This document shows, one piece after another, positions 44,566 to 54,375 of a stretch of DNA of 64,000 bases (position 1 is its first letter; each line of letters starts with the position of its first letter). Origin of the DNA: Bacteroidetes bacterium UBA3022 (GTDB lineage: Bacteria; Bacteroidota; Bacteroidia; Chitinophagales; BACL12); assembly GCA_002346225.1 (NCBI GenBank), contig DDYY01000056.1:62001-126000 (forward strand), given 5' to 3'. The position numbers were made by a program, and so were the translations under genes. The notes under the pieces are model-generated. The model searched no databases and was not told the DNA's origin. It saw nothing but the letters and a program-made list of their open reading frames with translations.

Positions 44566-46100
44566 AATGGCAAAGGTGGCAGGTAGCTGTCAGTATGGTA
44601 CTGATGTATGGCATATTACTATTGTGCCATGGATACCAGTTTGGCAGTGGCGACATGGTTCAACTGGACCCGCTGGTATTGTATCACACCCATCCTGACT
44701 TGTACCAGGGCGATTTATACATTGCCAATGCTACAGCCAGTTTTCCCAATGAACGATTTTTCTTTCTGCAGTTCCTCTATCCTTTTAGTGATCATCTGGA
44801 ATGGATTTCCTTCCTCCTGCATATAGGCTTCAGCATCCTGCTGCTTGCCGGTATCAGAGCCATCAGTAAACGTTATATCTTCGACGAGTGGCTGCGCTTA
44901 CTGGTTCCGCTGGTTGTCTTCATACCCCTCTACGGCATTAATCTCGGCAGCAATGAGTTATATTATGGAATTTTTCATCCGAGCCTGGTGGCAAAAGCTA
45001 TTGGAGTGTGGGCCATTTTTTACTGGTTGAACAGCCGGGTAATATTAGCGCTTTTGATAAGCGCACTTTCCACCCTGATGCATCCCGTAGCCGGGTTACA
45101 GGTGTTTACCGGAATTTTCCTGGCAGAGTCTGCGCTTTCCTTTCAGGAAAAAAGATCAGGCTTGCCCAAGCGACTGGTAATTGGCGGGTTGTTATGGCTG
45201 TTTACAGCAGGTATATTTATCATATTGCTGTTCTTCCGCTTCAGAGATACCTCCACTACCGGAATTGATTTTTTTCAAATATTTTATGTTTTCAGAAACC
45301 CGCACCATTACCTGCCCACCAGTTTCCCTGTGAGTAGCTGGTACATCATTGGCGGACTAACAATGCTGGGCACCTGGCTGTATTATTATAAAGAACGTCG
45401 CCTGTTTTGGTTTTTTATCGTTCATATCGTCTTGCTGGGTATTTACAGTTACAGCACCCTGCAACTGCGGTTCGAAAGCATTACCACGCTGCAATGGTTC
45501 AAAGCAACCATCTGGCTAGAGATGCTATCAGTTGTGGCGGTAATTGGCTGGCTGGAAAAATGGTGGAGCAAGCTGGCTCCAGTTGCTGTCTATCGGGCGG
45601 GTGTAGTTGCATTGTTGATTGCGGTGCTGGCTTATGGCTGGTTGGTAACACCATCTTATGCCTACGCCAGGGAATACCAACCCTATCAGCTACCATTCCG
45701 CGATTACACCGATGATGCCATTGTCATCAGCAAAGCAGCAAAAGCAGCAACACCCAAGGATGCGCTCTTCATTCATCCCTGTCATTTCACTGAGCTTAAA
45801 TACTTCGGTGAGCGCTCCTCCTTTGTAGAGTACAAAGCACTTACCCATACCAAAAGCTTTTTAAAGGAATGGAGTGAAAGACTGGCATTGATTTACCGGT
45901 TGGATTACACCAGCTCTCCGGCAGGCTATCAGACCTGTAGGTATGCAGATGAACAGTTCAGAAAATGGACAGCAGATGACTTACTGGAATTCAATTCCCG
46001 GTACGGAATAACGCATATTATAACCTATGCCGACACTCCGCTGGACTTACCGGTGGTGGCTGCCAATGATACCTATGTGTTGTACGATTGCCGTCGTTAG
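44562..46100 (+). CDS. Multi-pass membrane protein, possibly GT-C-type
   Basis: 512 residues with about eleven membrane helices and a C-terminal soluble part of about 130 residues. The first loop has GSGDMVQLDPLVLYHTHPDLYQGDLY, with acidic residues close to helix 1 as in GT-C-fold glycosyltransferases; another conserved-looking segment is YYGIFHPSLVAKAIGVWAIFYWL and LMHPVAGLQVFTGIF. The soluble end contains DALFIHPCHFTELKYFGERSSFVEYKAL. I do not recognise the exact family; DUF6798 is one possibility. The overlap with the flippase gene suggests a shared role in the transfer of lipid-linked sugars. Convergent with the PorP/SprF-like gene (4-base overlap). Confidence 0.7.
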   Translation: MKWQRWQVAVSMVLMYGILLLCHGYQFGSGDMVQLDPLVLYHTHPDLYQGDLYIANATASFPNERFFFLQFLYPFSDHLEWISFLLHIGFSILLLAGIRAISKRYIFDEWLRLLVPLVVFIPLYGINLGSNELYYGIFHPSLVAKAIGVWAIFYWLNSRVILALLISALSTLMHPVAGLQVFTGIFLAESALSFQEKRSGLPKRLVIGGLLWLFTAGIFIILLFFRFRDTSTTGIDFFQIFYVFRNPHHYLPTSFPVSSWYIIGGLTMLGTWLYYYKERRLFWFFIVHIVLLGIYSYSTLQLRFESITTLQWFKATIWLEMLSVVAVIGWLEKWWSKLAPVAVYRAGVVALLIAVLAYGWLVTPSYAYAREYQPYQLPFRDYTDDAIVISKAAKAATPKDALFIHPCHFTELKYFGERSSFVEYKALTHTKSFLKEWSERLALIYRLDYTSSPAGYQTCRYADEQFRKWTADDLLEFNSRYGITHIITYADTPLDLPVVAANDTYVLYDCRR

Positions 46101-47113
46101 AATTTCGGACACTGGTAGCTCCGATTCTTCATTCTTCTCGATGCATTGAACTTCTTGTGGAGAATGTAGATGAAGTTGAGTTCTAATCCTCCCCTTCCGT
46201 AAGACGCAGCGCTCAGGCTGGAGGTATTGATATCATAACTCATACCCACGAAGGCATTGTTATGGTCAAGACGTATGCTCAACACGACAGCGTCTCTGTT
46301 GCGGTACCAGATACCGGTATAAAAGGCAGTTTCTTTGGTAACCGTTACGTGGCTCAGTTTATACTTGAAGTAAGTTCCCAGTACGAATTCCTCGTGCGGG
46401 CCTTGCGTATTATAGATAAAGCTGGGCAACAGGTTCATGTTATCGGTAAGCGGGAACTGCAGTCCGCCATGCAGTGAGTACCTGCTTTCCAGCACATCGC
46501 TTTCATCCTGTAAAAAGCTTTGATTAGGCTCATTAAAATGAAACAGTGCTCCACCTAAATAAACATAGATTTCATCACTGGGTAAGAAATACCAGGTAAT
46601 ACCCGTCGACAAATCCATATAGGAAAAGTTGTTGTCGGCGGTAGTGGCGAGCGGTTCGGGATCAAATGCTACAATGTCTGTGTAATCAATAGAGCGCCTG
46701 TCCAGTGCTGCCTGGAACCCCAGCGTAAGAAAATGGTTACCATAGCCACTCAGTGCCTTACTGTAAGACATAGATAAAGCTGAATGTAAGGTGGAAAAAT
46801 TCAGATCTCCCGCCTGGTCGGCAAGAAGCTGAATACCTGCGCTGGCAAAATCACCATTCTTGAGGATAGCAAAGGCCCCGTCAGCCGACAGGGAAAAGGT
46901 ACGGTAAGGAGCTGCAAAACCCCATTGATCGCGGTAGTTACCAATAAACCGCACATCGCCATTAAAAAGGCCTGTAAATGCAGGGTTGGTCATGATTGGC
47001 GAGGAGTGAAACTGGGAGAAATGCCAGTCCTGGGCTGATGCTTTTGAAAAACATCCGGCTACAAGAATTATAAGTATGGCAATATACTGCTTCACGTGGT
47101 GTGTTGTTTGCAA
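46097..47113 (-). CDS. PorP/SprF family type IX secretion outer-membrane protein
   Basis: 338 residues from TTG 47113; GTG 47095 would give a better signal peptide (VKQYIAILIILVAGCFSKASAQ) and is equally likely. The mature start DWHFSQFHSSPIMTNPAFTGLFNGDVRFIGNYRDQW is the hallmark of PorP/SprF, followed by a barrel of alternating strands ending in GGLELNFIYIL. SprF-like proteins are needed for secretion and surface attachment of partner adhesins with type B sorting domains. Its upstream neighbour, 195 bases away on the same strand, is such an adhesin, so the two form a cargo-partner pair. An imperfect -7 box TACTTTCG precedes the start. Confidence 0.88.
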   Translation of the reverse strand: MQTTHHVKQYIAILIILVAGCFSKASAQDWHFSQFHSSPIMTNPAFTGLFNGDVRFIGNYRDQWGFAAPYRTFSLSADGAFAILKNGDFASAGIQLLADQAGDLNFSTLHSALSMSYSKALSGYGNHFLTLGFQAALDRRSIDYTDIVAFDPEPLATTADNNFSYMDLSTGITWYFLPSDEIYVYLGGALFHFNEPNQSFLQDESDVLESRYSLHGGLQFPLTDNMNLLPSFIYNTQGPHEEFVLGTYFKYKLSHVTVTKETAFYTGIWYRNRDAVVLSIRLDHNNAFVGMSYDINTSSLSAASYGRGGLELNFIYILHKKFNASRRMKNRSYQCPKF

Positions 47114-47308
47114 TTCGAAAGTAGTTACTATGATTGGATGATTTATTTAAGTAAACGCCATTTTGTGCCATCAAATACCTAACTCAAATTAGCTATTATA
47201 TGACAATAATTGGTATTTACTTGTATTTATCCACCATAATTGTGACTTTTTTTACTCCCAAAATCAAGCGATTTATCAAGGTTAAAATGTGCTATTGTGA
47301 CTGTTTTA

Positions 47309-50300
47309 CTATTTCACCAGGGTGACATTACCGCTTATAATGTTCTCCGCACCATTGACACAGATGGCTTCAATCATGTAAACATAGACACCGGGATTGC
47401 AAATTGTCCCATTAAAAGTGCCATCCCATGCCTGATCGATATTGTCGGTTTCATACATGAGTTCACCCCATCGATTGAAAATGCGTATCACTCTAATTTC
47501 ACTGATACCCTCGTATTGAATACGGAATACATCATTTCTGCCATCATTATTGGGCGTAATAATATTGGGTATCTCCAGAATGGATTCATTACAGGGTACG
47601 ACCTTCACATACACAAAATCAATATCAGAACACCCTGAACCATCGGTCACCTGCACACTGTAAATAGTAGTAACATCAGGGGAAACATCTACTGAAGGAC
47701 AGTCCACACACGACACTTCCGATGCGGGACTCCACTGCCATACCACCGGTTCTACTACTGAAAGCAGTTCAGCTGTTAAGGTTATTTGCTGATCCTGAAT
47801 TAGGATAACAGTATCAGTTCCTATCTCAACATCAGGAGGTGAAAGCACGGTTATCACTGCAGATGCCGTATCATTCAAGGTGCCGCAACTTGCCGCGAGG
47901 TAATAAATTATGGTCTCATTGGTGGTAGAAACGGGATCGAGAATATTTACATTATTAAATCCATCGGGCGGGAACCATTCATAGCTTATTTCACTTTGCG
48001 GCACATCGGATACCAATTCTCCGAACAGCTGGATTTCATCAATGATACACAGTATGGTATCGGGACCAATATCGACAATCAAATCTTCCAGGACCGTTAT
48101 GGTTACAGAGTCTTCAGATGCACAATATCCATTATCGACAGCCACGGAATAGGTGGTAGTAGCTTCGGGCGTTGCAATTGGGTTGGCAATAAAAGGATCG
48201 GTTAATCCATCGGGTGGTGCCCATGTATAGTTTAATCCGCCTTCTGCGCTTAATGGTACACTAAATCCCGGGCAAATAGTACTATCGGGGGAAATATTTA
48301 CTTCCGGATAGGGTATTACCAGCACTTCCTGTGTAAAGGTATCTGTACAGCCAAATGCAGTTGAAACAGTCAGAATGGTCTCGTAAACACCAGGTTCTTC
48401 GTATACATAATTGAAAACGGCAGAGGCGGTATCTATGAAAACCGTATCGCCGGTATTCCAGACCCACTCCTCAATGGGATCCAGTCCTGTAGAACCATCG
48501 GTAAACAGGAAAGTAGAGCCAATGCAGGCAATACTATCCACCACGGTATAAAAGGCCTCCGGAACATTCCCTACCCAAAGGTCTCCTGAGCTTTCAATGA
48601 TATTAAAACAGCCATTGGTATCGAACAGCAACACAGAAACCGTGTACACTCCTGACTCGGTATAAGTGTATGGCAGATAGAGTGTGTCTGCTTCATCGGA
48701 GTAATCAATATCCAGGTTGCCGATATCCCCGTTGTCGTAGAAGATAGTAGCCGTATCAGCTGAAGTAACTGCCAGTTCCAGTTCCACGATACTACCCACA
48801 CAACTGGTATCCTCCACCGGGGTTAAGGTACCGAATGGACCGGGTACCAGAAAAAAATCTTCTTTATTCAGGGTAGCGGCACAGCCGTTGCAATTGGTCA
48901 GGGTTAAGCTGACGTCGTACAAGCCGGCAGATAAATACGGATACAGCGGGTCGGCGCTACCGGAGGTGGCTCCATCGCCGAAATCCCAGGAATAAGTGCA
49001 AATGGAGTCGTCGGTTATGGCATTGAACTGCACTAAAGCATAGTTGCAATTGGCTACCAGTATGTCCACTTCAAAATCAATGGGTACAGTATCCGCTTCA
49101 ATGAATGCCGGCTTAGTAATACTTGCCTCGCATCCATTGATATCAGTAATGGTCAGACTTACATCATAAATTCCTTCTGCAGTATAAGTGTATACTGGAT
49201 TGGCAGCTGTGGATGTTCCACCATCCCCGAAGGTCCATAAATAACTTAAACCAATACCTGTTGCCAGTTCTGAAAAATTAACCGCCTGACTGACACAAGG
49301 TGTTGAGTCGCTGACCATGAAATCCACATTAGGTGCGGTAGCCAATATGGTATCTGTAAAAGTGGTAGTACATCCGATATCGTCAGTGACAGTGACTGAG
49401 ACATAGTAGTAACCTTCTATGGAATACGTATAAGGAATTTCACTTACTTCGGATGCAGCATAAAAAGTGTCGATATTACCATCGTCCCAATCTACTACCC
49501 ATGATTCTATATTCCCGAATAAGCTGTTACTTGCATCCGACCAGATAATGTCCAGAGGCGCGCATCCAGCTGAGGGCGTAGCGACCCAGGCAGCATCCAG
49601 GTTATTGACGAAAACAGTATCGGTGTATGAGGCCGGACAATCATTCGAGTCTACCACTGATAACGTTACGAAGTACAAGCCATAATCTCCGAATGTATGC
49701 ACCGGGTTTTGAACCGAATCGGTGGTACCATCTCCAAAATCCCAGGAGTAGTCCATCAGATTGGAAACACCATCCGTGGAGAGGTTTTCAAAGGTTACCG
49801 TAAATGGAGGATCACATAGTATGGGAGGGTTTTCAAATAAAGCTTCCGGCACTGTCACCAATACTTCTATCCCCGTACCTGTACATGGCTCAGGTGTAAT
49901 ACAGAAATAAGTGATGGTTACGGTATAGGTTCCCGGTGCATCATAGGTATGTATAGGGTCAATGCTGACGGTATCGGTAGTCCCATCTCCAAAATCCCAT
50001 TCCCAGCCACAGGAAAGGTTAGCGATGGCCGTGTCCAGCATTATCTGTACCGTCAGCGGGTCATCACAACTTTGAATAACCAGGTTATTCGAATCGACTA
50101 CCTCGAGCACATGCACCAATGCTGTAAGGGTATCCGGGCAACCGAAGTTCCAGGCTACCACAACGAGGTCATTATCGCCGGTAGGCAGGTTAATCACTGA
50201 TATAGAATCTACATCATCGGTAGAGGATGTAATTCCTGTGCCTCCGATTTCAGCAACGATAGAATCAAGGGGAAGAAACCCAACTTCGATGGGGACACCC

Positions 50301-51946
50301 GGACAGGCAGTATCGGGAAGTACAATAAAGTCTGCAGCACCCGGCACCCCTGCACATACAAATTCAAAATAGGTTACAGTGTCACTACAGCCATTTATAG
50401 AAGTAGCAATCAGACTCACATCGAAGCATCCCGGGGTGGAATATACATGGCTGGGCGCTGCCTCCGTGCTGGTGCTTCCATCACCAAAATCCCATTCAAA
50501 ACTCACCAGTTCTTCTTCTGCGGAGGCAGAAAAAGAAGCATTCATGGGTATACAGCCCTGGGCGGCATCTACAGTAGGGATTACCGTCAGTTCGCCAATA
50601 AAAATATAATCGGCAGCCGTATAGGTTGTGCTGCAGCCTGCGGGATTGGTAGCTGTAAGGGTAACGTCCCAGGTACCTTCGGCCGTCCAGCTGAATGTCG
50701 GAGACAAGGAAGTAGATGTAGATACCCCTCCGCCGAACTCAAATTCCCACAGCAGTGAACTCAACCCACCCACTACTTCAGGCGTGAACGTCACTACAAG
50801 GGGCAGTTCACAAACACTAACTGAATCAGTAGCAGTGAAAGAAACCTCCGGTGCATCGTTAATGGTTATGAGAGCCGGATAGCTGATGTCGCCGGTACAA
50901 CCTCCACCAAAATCGGCAGAAAGCGATACAGAATACACACCCGGTGCGCTGTAGATATGGGAAGGTTCAAATTCAGTAGAAGTAGTTCCATCGCCAAAAT
51001 CCCAAAGCCAGTCGCCTGATGAAGAACCGCTGAGGTTATCGAAAAAGATGCTTTCTCCCTGGCACACCACTGTGACTGACGGAAGGAAATCGATGTCAAT
51101 TGTGGGACTTATCTGCACAAAATCAGCAACGGTCACTGTTGCCGAACATCCTCCGGCGTTGGTTACGGTGAGGGTTACATTGAAATTCCCGAAGCTCGTG
51201 TAGTTGTGCACCGGATTAGGATCTGTACTGGAGGACCCGTCGCCGAAATCCCACAAGTAGGTATAGGGCCCTGGTCCCGCAGTTGTATCTGTAAAACTCA
51301 CTTCCAGCGGCAGGCTGCAGGCAATAGAGGTATCCGCTTCAAAACCGGGCTCAGGCGTGTCGAGGACTTCTACCTCCACCTCTGTAAAATCGCTACAGCC
51401 GGCGTCATCGCTAACGAACAGGAATATGGAGTATACTCCTTGTTCCGTGAAGGTGTAATCAATGGTAGGTGTAGCTGGCAAGGAACCTGCTCCGGTGATA
51501 ATCCAATAAAAACTGGTAATCGAGCCGGATGATCCCGGTGTCGATATATCTGTCGCTGTTATTTCCAGTGGAGGGCATCCTGAAGTTGGATCGACGAGTA
51601 TCGATGCTTCCGGATTAGTAAATACGCTGATGTAATCGACAATAGTCAATTCATCCGTACCTCCCGGACCGGTGGCTGTAAGCGTAACTGTATAAGTATC
51701 GGGGACGGTTAGAAAAAAGGTAGGATTCACCAGTGTGCTGGAAGAAATCAGCGTTCCTGATGAATTGAAAACCTGCCAGAGGTAAGTATCTGCGCCTGTA
51801 GATAAATTGGTCAGCGACAGTTCCAGAATATTACACCCTTCTGTTTCCTCTGCTTCGAAGTTCGCCACAACCTGACCACTTGCTGCTGTTATTTGCAACA
51901 TGAGTAGTAAGCATACCGCGAAACCCTGCCATTTGAAACTTGTCAT
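47309..51946 (-). CDS. Giant PKD-repeat surface protein with T9SS type B (CHU_C) sorting domain
   Basis: 1,545 residues from ATG 51946, which begins a signal peptide (FKWQGFAVCLLLMLQITAASGQ); the frame reaches TTG 51979. About fourteen to sixteen PKD/Ig-like units follow, seven of which keep a FGDG core (such as YLWDFGDGSSST, WLWDFGDGTTST, FEWDFGDGSTST, WEWDFGDGTTDT), others decayed (for example VVDWDDGN, EWVWNTGD). The last about 85 residues are the gliding-motility-associated type B domain: IPNIITPNNDGRNDVF, IRIFNRWGELMYET, AWDGTFNG, NPGVYVYMIEA. It should be exported by the T9SS and attached to the surface or released, acting in adhesion or gliding. The PorP/SprF-like gene is its likely helper. 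Confidence 0.9.
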   Translation of the reverse strand: MTSFKWQGFAVCLLLMLQITAASGQVVANFEAEETEGCNILELSLTNLSTGADTYLWQVFNSSGTLISSSTLVNPTFFLTVPDTYTVTLTATGPGGTDELTIVDYISVFTNPEASILVDPTSGCPPLEITATDISTPGSSGSITSFYWIITGAGSLPATPTIDYTFTEQGVYSIFLFVSDDAGCSDFTEVEVEVLDTPEPGFEADTSIACSLPLEVSFTDTTAGPGPYTYLWDFGDGSSSTDPNPVHNYTSFGNFNVTLTVTNAGGCSATVTVADFVQISPTIDIDFLPSVTVVCQGESIFFDNLSGSSSGDWLWDFGDGTTSTEFEPSHIYSAPGVYSVSLSADFGGGCTGDISYPALITINDAPEVSFTATDSVSVCELPLVVTFTPEVVGGLSSLLWEFEFGGGVSTSTSLSPTFSWTAEGTWDVTLTATNPAGCSTTYTAADYIFIGELTVIPTVDAAQGCIPMNASFSASAEEELVSFEWDFGDGSTSTEAAPSHVYSTPGCFDVSLIATSINGCSDTVTYFEFVCAGVPGAADFIVLPDTACPGVPIEVGFLPLDSIVAEIGGTGITSSTDDVDSISVINLPTGDNDLVVVAWNFGCPDTLTALVHVLEVVDSNNLVIQSCDDPLTVQIMLDTAIANLSCGWEWDFGDGTTDTVSIDPIHTYDAPGTYTVTITYFCITPEPCTGTGIEVLVTVPEALFENPPILCDPPFTVTFENLSTDGVSNLMDYSWDFGDGTTDSVQNPVHTFGDYGLYFVTLSVVDSNDCPASYTDTVFVNNLDAAWVATPSAGCAPLDIIWSDASNSLFGNIESWVVDWDDGNIDTFYAASEVSEIPYTYSIEGYYYVSVTVTDDIGCTTTFTDTILATAPNVDFMVSDSTPCVSQAVNFSELATGIGLSYLWTFGDGGTSTAANPVYTYTAEGIYDVSLTITDINGCEASITKPAFIEADTVPIDFEVDILVANCNYALVQFNAITDDSICTYSWDFGDGATSGSADPLYPYLSAGLYDVSLTLTNCNGCAATLNKEDFFLVPGPFGTLTPVEDTSCVGSIVELELAVTSADTATIFYDNGDIGNLDIDYSDEADTLYLPYTYTESGVYTVSVLLFDTNGCFNIIESSGDLWVGNVPEAFYTVVDSIACIGSTFLFTDGSTGLDPIEEWVWNTGDTVFIDTASAVFNYVYEEPGVYETILTVSTAFGCTDTFTQEVLVIPYPEVNISPDSTICPGFSVPLSAEGGLNYTWAPPDGLTDPFIANPIATPEATTTYSVAVDNGYCASEDSVTITVLEDLIVDIGPDTILCIIDEIQLFGELVSDVPQSEISYEWFPPDGFNNVNILDPVSTTNETIIYYLAASCGTLNDTASAVITVLSPPDVEIGTDTVILIQDQQITLTAELLSVVEPVVWQWSPASEVSCVDCPSVDVSPDVTTIYSVQVTDGSGCSDIDFVYVKVVPCNESILEIPNIITPNNDGRNDVFRIQYEGISEIRVIRIFNRWGELMYETDNIDQAWDGTFNGTICNPGVYVYMIEAICVNGAENIISGNVTLVK

Positions 51947-52129
51947 TCCTGAAGCGCGCTTGAAAATTTTGATAAACAACGTTGTGTGTGTGACTAACCT
52001 TCGCAGGGTGCACTGCTAATGTACAAATGTTTACAAAAAATTAAAAATTGCTATCGTCATTATTCTAACAAATAAAGCGTGGAAAATGGGCCAAAGCAAT
52101 GCCTTTGTCATCGTAACTTCGAGCTGTAA

Positions 52130-52909
52130 ATGCTGGAATACGGAATAACGAGCCTTAGTCTCATTCCTGTGCGCAGGGAGGGTGACCACCGATCGGAAAT
52201 GGTCAACCAACTATTATTCGGAGAAATGTATACTATTCTGGAAAAATCCGGCGAGTGGTTGCGCATAGAATCATCCTTTGACACCTATTCGGGTTACATA
52301 AATGTGAATCAACACCTACCGTTGGCAGAAAAAACGTATAAAGAGCTTGCCAATAGTGACAAGTCAATAGTACTCGATCTGGTACATTCTATTCAATCTG
52401 CCGACCACAAATATGTCATTCCTATGGGCAGTGACCTCTATCATTACGACGGGGTGAATGCCCGCGTTGGAAAGGACAAGTTTATCTTTTCGGGTAAAAC
52501 CATTCAGGGAGGTATCAATATGCTGCGCAGCGATTTTATCGTAAAGGTTGCCCGCAAATTCATGCATACCCCCTACCTCTGGGGTGGACGAACGGCCATG
52601 GGTATTGATTGCTCGGGTTTGGTGCAAGTTGTTTTCAAGGTTTGCGGACTGCCATTGCCTAGAGATGCGTGGCAACAGGCAGGCATGGGGAAGGCCATTC
52701 ACTTTGTGCATGAAGGCAAACCCGGGGATGTAGCTTTTTTCGAAAATGAGGAGGGTAAAATCATCCACACAGGTATACTGGTAGAAGATCAGCAGATTAT
52801 TCATGCGTCAGGGAGTGTGCGATTGGACAATCTGGATCACTATGGCATTTTTAATAAGTCCACCAGGAAATACTCCCATAAACTTCGCATCATTAAGCGC
52901 TTTATATGA
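52130..52909 (+). CDS. NlpC/P60 family peptidase with SH3-like domain
   Basis: 259 residues. N-terminal SH3b-like domain (about 5-60, SLIPVRREGDHRSEMVNQLLFGEMYTIL), a second, weaker one, then the NlpC/P60 domain (about 135-240) with catalytic Cys161 (GIDCSGLVQVVF), His213 (IIHTGILVED) and His225 (IIHASG). It should cut gamma-D-glutamyl-diaminopimelate or related stem-peptide bonds. There is no signal peptide, so it is probably cytoplasmic, similar to muropeptide-recycling enzymes. Its end overlaps the next start by four bases (ATGA). An imperfect -7 box TAACTTCG lies 8 bases upstream of the ATG. Confidence 0.88.
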   Translation: MLEYGITSLSLIPVRREGDHRSEMVNQLLFGEMYTILEKSGEWLRIESSFDTYSGYINVNQHLPLAEKTYKELANSDKSIVLDLVHSIQSADHKYVIPMGSDLYHYDGVNARVGKDKFIFSGKTIQGGINMLRSDFIVKVARKFMHTPYLWGGRTAMGIDCSGLVQVVFKVCGLPLPRDAWQQAGMGKAIHFVHEGKPGDVAFFENEEGKIIHTGILVEDQQIIHASGSVRLDNLDHYGIFNKSTRKYSHKLRIIKRFI

Positions 52910-54375
52910 AGATATATGATGCAAAGCACATGTCAGCAGCCGATGCTTTCACAATCGCTTCGGAGGATATCACATCTGCCGATCTGATGGAGAGGGCTTC
53001 CCGCGCTATCACCTCTACCCTGCTTGAATTATTTCCGGAATGCCAATCGATACTTGTCGTTTGCGGAAATGGCAACAATGGTGGCGATGGGCTTTGTATA
53101 GCGCGTCAACTCGATAGCACCGGACGAAAAGTAGCGGTTTTTAATGCATTAAGCGAAGGCAATCCCAGCCCGGACTATGCTTTGAATGCAGAGCGCCTCA
53201 AGGCCACCGGTGTTGAGGTTCTGGAATCATTCCCAGCGCTTTCTGATGGTAACTATGACTTAATCATTGATGCACTTTTCGGCACAGGCCTCACCAGACC
53301 CATCGAGGGAAGCTTAGCAGAGCTGATTGCAACGGTAAACAACAGTCCCATAGCCGTCATTGCAGTAGATACTCCTTCCGGAATGCCTTGCGATAAACCG
53401 GTTCAGGGCGCTTGTATCCGTGCCTCATTCACATTCACTTTTGAATGGCCAAAACCTGCCTTCTTTCTACCTGAGAACGAAGCATATGTCGGTCAATGGC
53501 AGGTAATTCCCATTGGACTTCGACCCGATTTTCCAGACAGTCAGCGTTATTACGGTGAATGGATAGAACATGCTCAGGTACAAGAAATTTATCGCCCCCG
53601 AAAGCGGTTCGCGCACAAAGGGACTTATGGTCATACACTGATTCTGGCCGGGAATGCTCAAATGCCGGGTGCAGGTATCCTGGCAGCCTCAGCCTGTATA
53701 ACCGCCGGTGCAGGGAAGGTAACACTTGCCACAGATGCCCCAGCGCTGAGCATACCTCCGGAAATCATGCTTTGCTCCAGGGCAGAAGGACTGGAAAAAG
53801 CTAAGCACGGTCAATTTCAGGCAATTGCTATTGGTCCGGGTTGGGGGACCGGTCCCGACGACATCCAACAACTACTGGATGTATTGCCGCAACTGACAAC
53901 ACCGGTGATTATCGATGCCGACGCACTGAATATTCTTGCGATGCAGCATAACTGGACGACTTTGGTGCCAAGCGGTGCGCTGCTCACCCCACATCCGGGT
54001 GAATTTGCGCGACTGGCCGGACCGTTTGCCAATGGTTATGAGGAGTGGGAAAGCCAACGCCAGCTAAGCATAAGAAGTCAAACATATATCGCATTGAAAA
54101 GGGCCTTTACCTCCATGACCACACCGGATGGTGAGCGCTATTTCAATAGCACGGGCAATCCCGGGATGGCAACCGCAGGCAGTGGTGACGTATTAACCGG
54201 TATACTTGCCGCGTGTTTAAGTCAGGGATATGCCGCAAAAGATGCCCTTTTATTAGGCGTATACCTGCATGGACTGGCAGGAGATCTGGCCTTGTCGGCA
54301 CAAGGTGGTCAGAACATTATTGCCGGATCTATTATTGCTTATATTCAAAAGGCATACGCCACCCTGCTACCATGA
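52906..54375 (+). CDS. nnr: Bifunctional NAD(P)H-hydrate epimerase/dehydratase
   Basis: 489 residues. The N-terminal YjeF_N epimerase domain (about 1-205) has CGNGNNGGDGLCIARQL, LIIDALFGTGLTRPIEG and VDTPSGMPCD; the C-terminal carbohydrate-kinase-like dehydratase (about 220-489) has HKGTYGHTLILAGNAQMPGAG, GPGWGT, IIDADALNIL, LTPHPGEFARL and NPGMATAGSGDVLTGILAACL. The two parts repair NADHX and NADPHX, the hydrated dead forms of the cofactors. Coupled by ATGA overlaps to the peptidase gene upstream and the sirtuin gene downstream. Confidence 0.94.
   Translation: MKIYDAKHMSAADAFTIASEDITSADLMERASRAITSTLLELFPECQSILVVCGNGNNGGDGLCIARQLDSTGRKVAVFNALSEGNPSPDYALNAERLKATGVEVLESFPALSDGNYDLIIDALFGTGLTRPIEGSLAELIATVNNSPIAVIAVDTPSGMPCDKPVQGACIRASFTFTFEWPKPAFFLPENEAYVGQWQVIPIGLRPDFPDSQRYYGEWIEHAQVQEIYRPRKRFAHKGTYGHTLILAGNAQMPGAGILAASACITAGAGKVTLATDAPALSIPPEIMLCSRAEGLEKAKHGQFQAIAIGPGWGTGPDDIQQLLDVLPQLTTPVIIDADALNILAMQHNWTTLVPSGALLTPHPGEFARLAGPFANGYEEWESQRQLSIRSQTYIALKRAFTSMTTPDGERYFNSTGNPGMATAGSGDVLTGILAACLSQGYAAKDALLLGVYLHGLAGDLALSAQGGQNIIAGSIIAYIQKAYATLLP

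Noticed and set aside
47309..51946. Repeated short sequence around CCATCGCCGAAATCCCA suggesting a CRISPR or DNA repeat array
   Set aside because: The repeats are the codons for WDFGDG in PKD units, spaced by about 240-270 bases inside one reading frame and varied in sequence.
54213..54371. Longer N-terminus for the sirtuin
   Set aside because: The extended frame overlaps the NAD(P)HX repair gene and lacks homology; ATG 54372 gives the standard sirtuin start.
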